This document shows positions 33,102-41,764 of a stretch of DNA of 64,000 bases, in pieces. Origin of the DNA: Bacillus sp. 103mf (lineage in GTDB: Bacteria > Bacillota > Bacilli > Bacillales > Bacillaceae_G); the NCBI RefSeq assembly GCF_900116295.1, contig NZ_FPAF01000002.1:124001-188000 (forward strand). The letters run 5' to 3'. The notes under the pieces were generated by a model. That model was not told the DNA's origin. It worked only from the letters and a program-made list of their open reading frames with translations, and ran no database searches. The translations under genes were made by a program, and so were the position numbers. The stretch's first letter is position 1. The number at the start of each line of letters is the position of its first letter.

Positions 33102-34364
33102 CTGAAGCTTTTTATTATGTACCTCTTCTTAAATATATTATTTATTCTAGTTACAATGTTGATTTATCATTTATTTTGGAGCGAAAAAGGAAATCGTTCT
33201 CCAAAGCTTAATTCGTTTGTATTTATTCTCTCTTGCAGCATTACCGCTATTGTCTGTATGTCGTTTGCCGCAAAAGTTGATTACGGTTTTCAATTTGACT
33301 TACGACATATTGTGCTCATTGTCGGAACATTATCTGGAGGACCAGTAGCAGGTGGTGCAATTTTAGGTGTTATGAACCTTTATCGTTTTTTTATTGGCGG
33401 AGGCGGCCTCATACCTTCTTTTATTGCATCTCTCACTTTGTACATTTTTCTCATTACAACATACAAAATATATATAAAAGGGAAAATCAAAACAAAAATG
33501 TATTTAGCTTTTTTTTACAGCCTAATATACGGCATTGGTTGGATTCCCTATTTTTTATCTATCGTTCCAAATCCAAAGGACTATACATCTTATATCGTTA
33601 CATATGAGTTATGCACAATTATAGGAACAATTTTAATTTTATACTTACTGGACGTATTACAATCACAAGTCCGTCTTGCAAAAGAACTTGTGAACGCCGA
33701 AAAATTTCAACTTATCGGTGAGATGGCTGCTTCTATTTCACATGAAATTCGAAACCCTCTTACATCAACAAGGGGATTTCTTCAATTGCTACAATCAAAA
33801 AACTATTCAGAACAAGAACAACTGTTATATTTAGATATTGCTATGCGTGGTGTTGATCAAGCAAATCATGTATTAACAGACTACTTAACATTCGCAAAAC
33901 CAAGTATTGAAAAAGTACAAATATTACAGTTAGAGGAAGAGTTGCTCCATGCACTTACGCTCATGACACCATTAGCAAACCTTTCTAACGTTCGTATTCA
34001 TTATACGAAACAAAGTAAAACATTTTATATAATAGGAGAAAAACAAAAGCTCAACCAATGTCTTTTAAACATTCTAAAAAACTGTATTGAAGCAATGCCA
34101 AACGGCGGGGATCTTACATTTACCTTAACACCTGCTAATAAACACATCCAATTACATATTCAAGATACCGGAATCGGTATGAGCAATGAACAAATAAAAC
34201 GCCTTGGTTCCCCTTTTTACTCCACAAAAGAGAAGGGAACAGGCCTTGGAATGATGGTTGTCTTTAGTGTTATAAAAGCAATGAATGGAAAAATTGACAT
34301 TTCTAGCAAAAGGAACATCGGAACAACTTTTCTTCTTACATTTCCCTTAGCGAAAAAAACGTAA
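33102..34364 (+). CDS. Histidine kinase with 5TM-LYT sensor (KinB-like)
   Basis: About 420 residues. Six N-terminal helices form a 5TMR-LYT type sensor (core GGPVAGGAILGVMNLYRFFI, about residues 82-101). The kinase core follows: H-box AASISHEIRNPLTSTRGFLQ, N-box LKNCIEAMPNGG, G1 DTGIGMS and G2 GTGLGM. No response regulator is adjacent, so it likely phosphorylates Spo0F or Spo0B like KinB. The ribosome-binding site AAGGAGG (33087-33093) is 8 bases from an in-frame CTG at 33102 but 23 bases from the first ATG (33117), so CTG initiation is favoured. Confidence 0.9.
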   Translation: MKLFIMYLFLNILFILVTMLIYHLFWSEKGNRSPKLNSFVFILSCSITAIVCMSFAAKVDYGFQFDLRHIVLIVGTLSGGPVAGGAILGVMNLYRFFIGGGGLIPSFIASLTLYIFLITTYKIYIKGKIKTKMYLAFFYSLIYGIGWIPYFLSIVPNPKDYTSYIVTYELCTIIGTILILYLLDVLQSQVRLAKELVNAEKFQLIGEMAASISHEIRNPLTSTRGFLQLLQSKNYSEQEQLLYLDIAMRGVDQANHVLTDYLTFAKPSIEKVQILQLEEELLHALTLMTPLANLSNVRIHYTKQSKTFYIIGEKQKLNQCLLNILKNCIEAMPNGGDLTFTLTPANKHIQLHIQDTGIGMSNEQIKRLGSPFYSTKEKGTGLGMMVVFSVIKAMNGKIDISSKRNIGTTFLLTFPLAKKT

Positions 34365-34388
34365 TGCAACTGCATTACGTTTTTTTCG
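34351..34388. terminator. Bidirectional terminator
   Basis: Perfect 18-bp stem starting CGAAAAAAACGTAATGCA and a two-base loop, between the kinase and the small convergent gene. Confidence 0.85.
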
Positions 34389-34491
34389 TTTCATCCACAA
34401 GTTCTGCAAAAGTCTTCACTTTCCCATGCGGCTGCTGATGTTCTTTTCGTGCCTTCCATTGTCGTTCTTGCTCCCGTTTTTTATTTCCCAT
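34375..34491 (-). CDS. Small basic protein (DUF6254-like)
   Basis: A 38-residue highly charged protein (MGNKKREQERQWKARKEHQQ at its start), without hydrophobic segments. ATG 34491 has CAAGGAGTT ahead; the longer frame to 34578 has no ribosome-binding site. It resembles the DUF6254 group of small B. cereus proteins, recalled from general knowledge and not certain. Its 3' end lies within the shared terminator. Confidence 0.6.
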   Translation of the reverse strand: MGNKKREQERQWKARKEHQQPHGKVKTFAELVDETKKT

Positions 34492-34620
34492 TATTTCAAC
34501 TCCTTGTAAGATGTCCTTATATATGTTCCAACATATGAAGTAAGAATATACATATACTGAGTGGTGTAAAAAAACCATAAAAAATCCATCAGCTAGTAAA
34601 TCAACTGATGGACATTTTAC

Positions 34621-34760
34621 TTTATCCCGCTATTCGTGGGCAGTATGACCCTCACCAATATTCAGAGAGAAACAAAGAAGATAGGTGAGGATAACTGCCC
34701 GTAAATGCCCGATTGGTTCTACTAACCATCAGAACACCACTGATGGAAGTTTCACTTTAT
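34621..34760 (+). repeat. Simple bcr1-like repeat, 140 bp
   Basis: TTTAT at both ends (34621-34625, 34756-34760). It starts CCCGCTATTCGTGGGCAGTA and ends TGATGGAAGTTTCACTTTAT. Inside, CTCACCAATATTCAG and AGGTGAGG pair, and CCGATTGG sits in the middle. This is the cleanest uninserted copy. The TTTAT at the right supplies the stop codon of the neighbouring DinB gene. Confidence 0.85.
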
Positions 34761-35290
34761 CTTTGCAAAATTGCATGTTTTGCTTCTTTTAGCTGTGTCA
34801 GATGACGCTGTTCATGTAAGTCTAAGAATTGTACCCACTGATATAAATTAAGCTCATCAAATATAGGATGTTTGAGCGATTTTTCAAATAGTTCTTTTTC
34901 ATTTACAATACTATGCAGAACATGTAAAAGCTTTTCTCTTGAACTTTGCAGCAATTGCAGCATTTGTGCTTTTTTCATTAATGTCTCTGTTGGTTGCATT
35001 TGTTGAGGGGCTTCTCTCTTTCTTGTTCGATCGAGTGTAGCTTGAAGGTCTTTTGGTGGAACAACTTTTCTTTCAGTTTTATGAAGCGCATATACTATAG
35101 CAGATGTAACAGATTGTTCAACAAGATGAAGATGATGTAACACTTGCATAATGCTCCATTTATCACGGCGCGGCTTCGTATTAATTTCTGTATCTGTTAA
35201 CATTTCAATTTCTGATAAAAGCATCTGTCTCGTAGATGCCATTCCATGTAGCAACGTTTCCATATTCATATTTGCATAAGATTGCATCAT
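34757..35290 (-). CDS. DinB-like superfamily protein
   Basis: A 177-residue four-helix protein of the DinB/YfiT group. The metal-ligand His residues lie in WSIMQVLHHLHLVEQS (about residues 46-61) and in FLDLHEQRHLTQLK (about 155-168). Members are metal-binding hydrolases or thiol transferases (some bacillithiol S-transferases); the substrate is unknown. The stop codon TAA (34759-34757) is formed by the flanking TTTAT of the bcr1-like repeat. ATG 35290 follows GGGGAGAAAT. Confidence 0.87.
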   Translation of the reverse strand: MMQSYANMNMETLLHGMASTRQMLLSEIEMLTDTEINTKPRRDKWSIMQVLHHLHLVEQSVTSAIVYALHKTERKVVPPKDLQATLDRTRKREAPQQMQPTETLMKKAQMLQLLQSSREKLLHVLHSIVNEKELFEKSLKHPIFDELNLYQWVQFLDLHEQRHLTQLKEAKHAILQR

Positions 35291-35432
35291 ATTTCTCCCC
35301 CCTTATTTGGTTAAAAAGAGGCGCTTCTTTTCAAGAAACACCTCTTCGTTTAATTATTCTAAATTTTCTTTTATTATCTCATTTTTCCCAATAATTGTCG
35401 ATTGTAAATCCATAAAAAATAATGAATATTTT

Positions 35433-37127
35433 TTACAATTTTGTGTCATCTACTCCGTTCAACCAAGCATGAATCTCATCGATTACACCTTTCACACACC
35501 CATCAGCAAATGGTGATGTCAAATTTGCTACTTCAACTAATTGTAAAAATGATTTACTGCCGCCTTGACGGCAAAGATGAACATAATCTTCCCATGCCTC
35601 TTGACGATTCTCTCTAGAACGTTTCCAAAATTGGAATGCACAAATTTGTGCTAACGTATAGTCAATATAATAAAATGGTGAGTTATAAATATGTGCTTGG
35701 CGTTGCCAAAAGCCACCGCGCTCTAAATAATCATTTTCTTCATAATCACGATGTGGTAAATATTTTCTTTCAATGTTACGCCACGCTGCTTTTCGCTCAG
35801 CTGGTGATGCTTCTGGATGTTCATATACAAAATGCTGGAATTCATCAACAGATACACCATATGGTAAAAATAGCAATGCTGAACTTAAATGTGAGAAATA
35901 ATATTTTTCTACATCTTCTTCAAAGAATAATTTCATCCATGGCCATGTGAAAAATTCCATACTCATAGAATGAATTTCACACGCCTCATATGTCGGCCAG
36001 TTATATTCTGGAATTTCATAGTGGCGGCTTTCATATACTTGGAAAGCATGTCCTGCTTCATGTGTTAACACATCAATGTCACCAGACGTTCCATTAAAAT
36101 TTGAGAAAATAAACGGTGCTTTATAGTTTTCAATATATGTACAATAGCCTCCGCCAGCTTTTCCTTTTTTAGCAACAAGATCTAGTAAATTATTTTCTAA
36201 CATAAAATTAAAAAATGTATTTGTTTCTTCTGACAGTTCTCTATACATCGTTTTGCCATGATTCACAATCCAATCTGCATCACCTTTTGGCACTGCATTA
36301 CCAGATGGATATTCAAAGTTCTCATCATAATAAGCAAGCTTCTCTACTCCAATACGAGCCTGTTGCTTTTGTCTAAGTTCAGTTGCAACGGGAACAATAT
36401 AATCAAGTACTTGTTTGCGAAAATTCGCAACCATCTCTGCATTGTAGTCTGTACGATACATTCTTGCATATCCAAGCTCAACAAAATTATTAAAACCAAG
36501 TTTCTTCGCAATTGTCGTTCTTACTTTTACAAGTTCATCATAAATACGGTCTAATTCTTCTTCATGCTCTGCTAAAAATCCATAATATGCTTCACTTGCT
36601 TGTTTACGCATATTACGATCTCTGTTCTCCATAAACGGAGCAAGTTGTGAAAGCGTTCGTTCTTCTCCTTCAAATGAAATTTTAGCTGCTGCTAATAACT
36701 GTGTGTACCCAGAAGACAACTTGTTTTCTAACTGCAAATCTGCTACTACTTCATCAGAGTATGTTTTCATTTCAGCCTCTGCAAGTGCAAATAACTGTAT
36801 ACCATAATATTCTTCTAACTGTTTTCGAAATGGAGATTGTGTTAATGCCTCGTAATATTTTGTCACATAGCCTTTCACAATTGGTGAATATTCATCAAAG
36901 AAATCTTGCTCTTCTTTATAGAATTCATCCGTTGTATCTACACTATGACGAATATAACATATGTTATACATAGTGCTAAAATCATTACGAATTGCATTAA
37001 TCTGTGCAATTATTTCTTTTTGTTCTTCCACTGTTTTAGCATTCTTAAACTGCTGTAAAGTCTCTGTAAACCTGTTCTTCACTTCATCCATATTTGGACG
37101 CTTGTATTCATAATTTTCAAACGACAT
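35433..37127 (-). CDS. M3 family oligoendopeptidase
   Basis: A 564-residue cytosolic zinc metallopeptidase (PepF-like) that degrades short peptides. The zinc motif is DVLTHEAGHAFQVY (HExxH, about residues 347-360) and the third ligand Glu follows in YEACEIHSMSMEFF. It has the long helical N-terminal domain typical of M3. Upstream ATG 37127 is preceded by AAGGGGTT. Monocistronic. Confidence 0.93.
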   Translation of the reverse strand: MSFENYEYKRPNMDEVKNRFTETLQQFKNAKTVEEQKEIIAQINAIRNDFSTMYNICYIRHSVDTTDEFYKEEQDFFDEYSPIVKGYVTKYYEALTQSPFRKQLEEYYGIQLFALAEAEMKTYSDEVVADLQLENKLSSGYTQLLAAAKISFEGEERTLSQLAPFMENRDRNMRKQASEAYYGFLAEHEEELDRIYDELVKVRTTIAKKLGFNNFVELGYARMYRTDYNAEMVANFRKQVLDYIVPVATELRQKQQARIGVEKLAYYDENFEYPSGNAVPKGDADWIVNHGKTMYRELSEETNTFFNFMLENNLLDLVAKKGKAGGGYCTYIENYKAPFIFSNFNGTSGDIDVLTHEAGHAFQVYESRHYEIPEYNWPTYEACEIHSMSMEFFTWPWMKLFFEEDVEKYYFSHLSSALLFLPYGVSVDEFQHFVYEHPEASPAERKAAWRNIERKYLPHRDYEENDYLERGGFWQRQAHIYNSPFYYIDYTLAQICAFQFWKRSRENRQEAWEDYVHLCRQGGSKSFLQLVEVANLTSPFADGCVKGVIDEIHAWLNGVDDTKL

Positions 37128-37332
37128 AGAAATAACCCCTTTCTTTTCTAAAAAACATCCACTTACTATAATTCCATATATTTCGTAAATTCCCTTTATT
37201 CTCTCTAAATCTTAAGATATAGAAATCCTTTTTGATTTTTCTACATATAAGTTGCTGCTATGCATGACCAAATACTTTCCCCCAACTAGAGAGGCGATTT
37301 TATGTCATTTTTTCAATTTGTACCTATATAGA

Positions 37333-37365
37333 GGTCTTACTGCCCACGAATAGCGGGATAAATAA
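37333..37365 (-). repeat. bcr1-like remnant
   Basis: CTTACTGCCCACGAATAGCGGGATAAA is the terminal section of an inverted bcr1-like element; the other end is not recognisable. It lies between M3 peptidase and the MarR gene. Confidence 0.5.
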
Positions 37366-37395
37366 AAAACTTTGAAATACATTCAAAGTTTTTTA

Positions 37396-37842
37396 TTATT
37401 TCTCATATTTCCCTATCTTTTTTAACAACATTAATAGTTGATCCTTTTCATCCTTTGTTAGCATGTGAAATGATTCATGGATGACTTGCTCATGGTTTGG
37501 AAAAATACTCGAAATTAATTGTATTCCTAGTTCTGTTAAATGAGCATAAATTACACGACGGTCATTATGGCAAGGTTTTCGCTCAACAAGTCCCTTTTTC
37601 TCTAATTTATCAACAACATATGTAATACTACCGCTTGCAATTAAAATTCTTTCCCCAATTTGCTGTAATGGTTGAGTTCCCTTATGGTATAACAGTTCTA
37701 GTACAGCAAATTCGGTTGGATTTAATCCATTGCTTTGAATAGACTTATTGGCAATATCCATAACAGAGCGTTGTACACGTGATAAAGCAATAAATACTTT
37801 TAACGATTTAGAAACATCTTCTCCTTCATACTGAGATGTCAT
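37396..37842 (-). CDS. MarR-family transcriptional regulator
   Basis: A 148-residue winged-helix regulator: GLNPTEFAVLELLYHKGTQP (helix 2-3), SGSITYVVDKLEKKGLVERK (recognition helix and wing start) and CHNDRRVIYAHLTELG (wing). The single Cys in the wing loop (CHND) could serve as a redox or electrophile sensor as in MhqR/OhrR-type members; this is an inference. ATG 37842 is preceded by AAAGGATGG. It is divergent from the kinase gene at 37994. Confidence 0.9.
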   Translation of the reverse strand: MTSQYEGEDVSKSLKVFIALSRVQRSVMDIANKSIQSNGLNPTEFAVLELLYHKGTQPLQQIGERILIASGSITYVVDKLEKKGLVERKPCHNDRRVIYAHLTELGIQLISSIFPNHEQVIHESFHMLTKDEKDQLLMLLKKIGKYEK

Positions 37843-37993
37843 AACACTTCCATCCTTTACTAAATTTCTTTTCAAATAAAAATCATAAAAAATACTGTCA
37901 TGCTTCAACATATTACAACAAAAAACAATAAAAACACTACACATTTGAGAATGTTTATATATAATGAAAATAAAAACAAAAGGAGCAGCAATT

Positions 37994-39490
37994 TTGAACG
38001 TAAAACTACGTAACACATTTTTATATATTTTACTTGTTATATTGCCAACCCTTTGTATTAGCTCTATCTTGTTTTTACACCAAAAATATACAATGGAAAA
38101 AGAAAATAAACAAGCAGCTCATACAGTCGTATTTTTATATAGAGACTACTTAGATCGTTATCTAGGAGAAGCAACATCTGCATTAGAAATGCTTGCGATG
38201 GTTATTAGCGCAAAATCGCAAAATGATAATGAAATACAACAAGTTCTCCATAGTACAGACGAAAACGACGAACGCTTTTCTGGCCTGTATTATGCAAATA
38301 CAGATCTTAAAGTTACATTATCATCATTGGGATTAAAAAATTCTATCGATATTACTGATCGTTCTTATGCAAAAGAAACTTTAAAAAATAAACAGACGAC
38401 GGTTTCATCTGCAATTACAGATCGTGCTTCTGGACATAAAGTGATTGTGATTGCTACTCCTGTTTTCAATAAAAATAAAGATGTTTCCGGACTACTATTA
38501 GCAACCCTACGATCTGACTACATTGCAACGTCTTTAAATGCAATTAAACCAAAATATCACTTTGAAGTATTGGATAAGTATGGAATTACATTTTTACACG
38601 ATAATAATCCTAAATTCGCCCCCAAAAACACACAACAAATTACTATTCCATTAACAAGATTACCGTGGAGCGTTTCTATTTATCCATTACCTATTCAACA
38701 AAACGTTTTATATCGTAACGTCTTTATGGGCTGTTTAATAATATTGTTTCTTATGAATATTTTATTTTTAGTTATAAAATACATTCTTCTAAAAAGGCAA
38801 ACAAAATTGGAAAGAAAACAAAATGAAGTACAAAAACTAGAATTAGTTGGTTCCTTCGCTGCAAGTACAGCTCATGAAATCCGTAATCCTCTTACAGGCA
38901 TTAAAGGACTTGTTACTCTTTTAAAAGAAACACACACAAATGAAAAAGATCAATTTTATTTTTCTGTTATTGAACAAGAAATCGAAAGGATTAACGAAAT
39001 TGTCAGTGAATTCCTTATCCTTGGAAAACCAACTGCTATTATTGAAAAAACATACGATTTAAGGGACATTGTAAAAGCAGTTTCATTAATTATTCAATCC
39101 GAGGCAAATTTACATAACGTACAACTTTACATACATATGTCTGAAAATCCACTTCCTATTCGCTGTTCAAGCGATCATATTAAACAAGTTATTTTAAATA
39201 TTACAAAAAATGCTTTTGAAGCAATGTCATCAGATGATACATTGACTATTACAGTCGAAGCAAATGAAAGTATGGCACAATTACAGATTATAGACACAGG
39301 AAAAGGAATTCCGAAACATATCCAAAAACGTATTTTTCATCCATTTTTCACAAACAAAGATACAGGAACGGGACTAGGACTTGTCGTATGCAAAAGAATT
39401 ATTGAAATGTATAATGGTCAAATTACAATTGAAAGTACAGAAAATATAGGAACAACAGTATGCATTATACTCCCGCTCCATTCACAGTAA
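37994..39490 (+). CDS. Membrane histidine kinase with extracellular Cache sensor
   Basis: A 498-residue orphan kinase. Two helices (about residues 7-27 and 245-265) flank a 220-residue extracellular dCache-like domain with ITDRSYAKETL and AITDRASGHKVIVIATPVF typical of that fold. The kinase region has H-box ASTAHEIRNPLTGIKGLVT, N-box TKNAFEAMSSD, G1 DTGKGIP and G2 GTGLGLVVCKRI. The style is that of Spo0F-directed sporulation kinases (KinC/KinD). The start is TTG 37994, 8-9 bases after AAAAGGAGC. A Spo0E-like gene follows in convergent orientation. Confidence 0.9.
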   Translation: MNVKLRNTFLYILLVILPTLCISSILFLHQKYTMEKENKQAAHTVVFLYRDYLDRYLGEATSALEMLAMVISAKSQNDNEIQQVLHSTDENDERFSGLYYANTDLKVTLSSLGLKNSIDITDRSYAKETLKNKQTTVSSAITDRASGHKVIVIATPVFNKNKDVSGLLLATLRSDYIATSLNAIKPKYHFEVLDKYGITFLHDNNPKFAPKNTQQITIPLTRLPWSVSIYPLPIQQNVLYRNVFMGCLIILFLMNILFLVIKYILLKRQTKLERKQNEVQKLELVGSFAASTAHEIRNPLTGIKGLVTLLKETHTNEKDQFYFSVIEQEIERINEIVSEFLILGKPTAIIEKTYDLRDIVKAVSLIIQSEANLHNVQLYIHMSENPLPIRCSSDHIKQVILNITKNAFEAMSSDDTLTITVEANESMAQLQIIDTGKGIPKHIQKRIFHPFFTNKDTGTGLGLVVCKRIIEMYNGQITIESTENIGTTVCIILPLHSQ

Positions 39491-39520
39491 TCATCCCATT
39501 TTCATACGGGATGATTACTT
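39486..39520. terminator. Bidirectional terminator
   Basis: 12-bp stem AGTAATCATCCC/GGGATGATTACT with a 10-base loop between the kinase and the convergent Spo0E-like gene. Confidence 0.7.
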
Positions 39521-39784
39521 CATAAATGTCGTCCAAAACGCATTCGCTTTCTCATTGTGTGTCACTTTAAAGAATGATGTTTTTATCATGAAAAACCATT
39601 TCGACACCCTGTTCTCTTTGTAACTTTGATATTTCACAATAAGCTTATCCAATTCTTGACTTACTTGAATTGTCTCCAAGCTATTAAATCCACTTGTAAG
39701 CCCTAAATGGATCATTTCTTCGCGCTTCACATGAATATCATACAAAAGCTTGTCCATTGTAGATTTCCTTTTTGCTACAAACAT
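39515..39784 (-). CDS. Spo0E-like aspartyl-phosphate phosphatase
   Basis: An 89-residue protein with the small two-helix Spo0E fold: REEMIHLGLTSGFNSLETIQ followed by VSQELDKLIVKYQ. The SQELD signature (about residues 42-46) contains the Asp essential for dephosphorylating Spo0A~P. The C-terminal 30 residues (FFMIKTSFFKVTH) are a less conserved tail. ATG 39784 follows GAGGGGGAT. Spo0E-like phosphatases restrain sporulation; position beside an orphan kinase fits antagonistic inputs to the phosphorelay. Confidence 0.85.
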   Translation of the reverse strand: MFVAKRKSTMDKLLYDIHVKREEMIHLGLTSGFNSLETIQVSQELDKLIVKYQSYKENRVSKWFFMIKTSFFKVTHNEKANAFWTTFMK

Positions 39785-40177
39785 GCGTATCCCCCTCGAT
39801 ATCCTTTCATAATCTGTATTTCATTCCTATTAAATACGAACGTTCAGAAAATCAAACATTTTCTCCCTATAATTTACAAATCTTTATCCTCACCTTGAGA
39901 ATTATTACAAATTATTCTATCTTTGTAAATACATTCGCAATAATAGACATTTTTTTTGTTTTATTTTAACAAAAAGTCCAATCAAACAGAGAATTTCCGT
40001 TTTTTCACAATTTTACTTTCGACATTTTGTGCGTTTAAATTCATTCAAAACGTAAACGATAACAGTAGATTATCATTTATCCCATACTAACGAACCCGAT
40101 TGGTTCAATTAATCGTCAGTGGATGAAAACCCCATCTATTTATGGATGCTTTGTATTATATGAAGGGAGAATTTTAC
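39785..40177. repeat. Intergenic region with deleted bcr1-like repeat
   Basis: At 40076-40143 a shortened bcr1-like element lies between TTTAT motifs: it begins CCCATACTAACG, keeps CCGATTGGTTCA and AGTGGATGAAAACCCC, and lacks its middle and GTTTCAC end. The rest (39785-40075) is AT-rich without a supported gene. Confidence 0.55.
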
Positions 40178-40951
40178 ATGCGAAAATATATGATTATCTT
40201 TTTCCTTACCGCACTACTGCCAATCGTAACTTTTTCTGTACCAGCCTATGCTCACACAAATAAAGTAGCGATTGTCATTGATGACTTTGGAAATAATATG
40301 AAAGGAACGGAAAAAATGTTATCACTGCCTATCCCATTAACTGTTGCAGTTATGCCATTTCTTCCATCTACAAAACAAGACGCAACGTCAGCTCATCAAA
40401 AAGGACACGAAATTATTATTCATATGCCAATGGAACCCGTAAAAGGAAAAAAAGAGTGGCTTGGACCAAAAGCTATTACAACTGATTTAAGTGATGATGA
40501 AATTAGAAGTCGTATCAAACAAGCAATTAAAGAAGTTCCGTTTGCAATTGGAATGAATAATCATATGGGTTCAAAAGTAACTGCTGATGAAAGAGTAATG
40601 CGCATTATACTATCAGTTTGTAAAGAACATGGTCTCTTTTATTTAGATAGTAAAACAAGCCCGAACAGCGTTGTAAAAAAAGTTGGCGAAGAGATTGGTG
40701 TACCTATTGTAGAAAACAGACTATTTTTTGACGATATATATACTTCAACTCACGTAACAAAACAAGCAAATATTCTCTTGCAAAAAGTAAAAACTGAACC
40801 TATTATGATAGCTATTGGTCACGTTGGTCCTCCAGGTGAAATTACATCTTCTGTCATTAGATCTTATATTCCTAAAATTCAAGAAAAAGCTGATTTTATC
40901 TTTTTATCTGATCTTGTATCCCCACCTCCACCTGTTTCTTCACAAAAATAG
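40178..40951 (+). CDS. Divergent polysaccharide deacetylase (YibQ/DUF610-like), secreted
   Basis: A 257-residue protein with a signal peptide (about residues 1-26, ending PAYA-H) and a NodB-like barrel. The characteristic motifs are VAIVIDDFGNN, TVAVMPFLPST, GHEIIIHMPMEP, and AIGMNNHMGSKVT with DSKTSPNSV, i.e. the 'divergent polysaccharide deacetylase' family. The catalytic Asp and two His are conserved. It may trim a cell-wall polymer; the family has no proven substrate. ATG 40178 follows AAGGGAG with good spacing; an upstream ATG is inside the repeat. Confidence 0.9.
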   Translation: MRKYMIIFFLTALLPIVTFSVPAYAHTNKVAIVIDDFGNNMKGTEKMLSLPIPLTVAVMPFLPSTKQDATSAHQKGHEIIIHMPMEPVKGKKEWLGPKAITTDLSDDEIRSRIKQAIKEVPFAIGMNNHMGSKVTADERVMRIILSVCKEHGLFYLDSKTSPNSVVKKVGEEIGVPIVENRLFFDDIYTSTHVTKQANILLQKVKTEPIMIAIGHVGPPGEITSSVIRSYIPKIQEKADFIFLSDLVSPPPPVSSQK

Positions 40952-40980
40952 AGAGAGGCTTCTGCCTCTCTCTACTTTTA
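40950..40980. terminator. Bidirectional terminator
   Basis: 10-bp stem AGAGAGAGGC/GCCTCTCTCT, four-base loop, followed by ACTTTTA; between convergent genes. Confidence 0.7.
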
Positions 40981-41604
40981 AATACGGTCTACATGACTAA
41001 CTCGAAAACCTTTTTTCTCTAGTTTCGCCACTAACCTTTCTAACTCTTTTTGATTCAAATCATCTGCAATATTAACAATAAGACGTCTAATATATTGATC
41101 ACCATTATCTAATGTAAATAATCCACCGATATTATACAACTTTAATAATGTGCCAAGCTCTTTAATTATTCCTTTCGACTCATGCTTCGCTAATGTTAAT
41201 ATATACCCACCGGTATTCATTCCAAATGAGTCTTCAATCACATCAAAAATATTAGAATGTGTTAAAATACCTATAAATTCATGATAATCATTTAGTACAG
41301 ATAAAAATGGTAGTCTGCGAATTGTATAAAAAGCTCTAAAGAAAGAATCACGTTCAAAAATAAATGCCTGCTCATTTTTCATTAGCTCAAAAACACTTTC
41401 TTTTCTTTCTTCTTGCCCCTTACATTTATTCTCTAACACATCCACTTTATAAATAATACCTTTAAATGCTTTACCGTCCTCCGCTAAAACAGGAATCGCT
41501 CTGTATCCACTTCGTTCCATTATCTCTAAAGCTTGCTCCGCATCTTCATTTTCGAAGCAAGTTACAACTTGTTGCCTTGAAAGAAAATGATATTTAACTC
41601 GCAA
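40978..41604 (-). CDS. CBS-pair protein with C-terminal ACT-like domain (CbpA-like)
   Basis: A 208-residue protein: two CBS domains (residues about 1-120, containing EQALEIMERSGYRAIPVLAE and FIGILTHSNIFDVI) and a C-terminal betaalphabeta ACT-like domain (GGYILTLAKHESKGIIKELG onward, to the LEKKGFRVSHVDRI end). This CBS-ACT layout is that of c-di-AMP-binding CbpA and of AcuB; the ligand is not proven. The start is TTG 41604, eight bases after GGGGAGG; an ATG nine codons earlier lies before that site. Confidence 0.8.
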   Translation of the reverse strand: MRVKYHFLSRQQVVTCFENEDAEQALEIMERSGYRAIPVLAEDGKAFKGIIYKVDVLENKCKGQEERKESVFELMKNEQAFIFERDSFFRAFYTIRRLPFLSVLNDYHEFIGILTHSNIFDVIEDSFGMNTGGYILTLAKHESKGIIKELGTLLKLYNIGGLFTLDNGDQYIRRLIVNIADDLNQKELERLVAKLEKKGFRVSHVDRI

Positions 41605-41764
41605 AATACGTTCCTCCCCACATGACGACATGTAATCTATATATAATAAGGAGAGCCATATTTTATGAGTAAAACTTCAGGGATAAAACGCTTTCATTTT
41701 TTAATATTACTTCCTACCTAATCCTAATTCTCTTTAGGTACTTCTACCTAAAGAGGCCTTTCAA

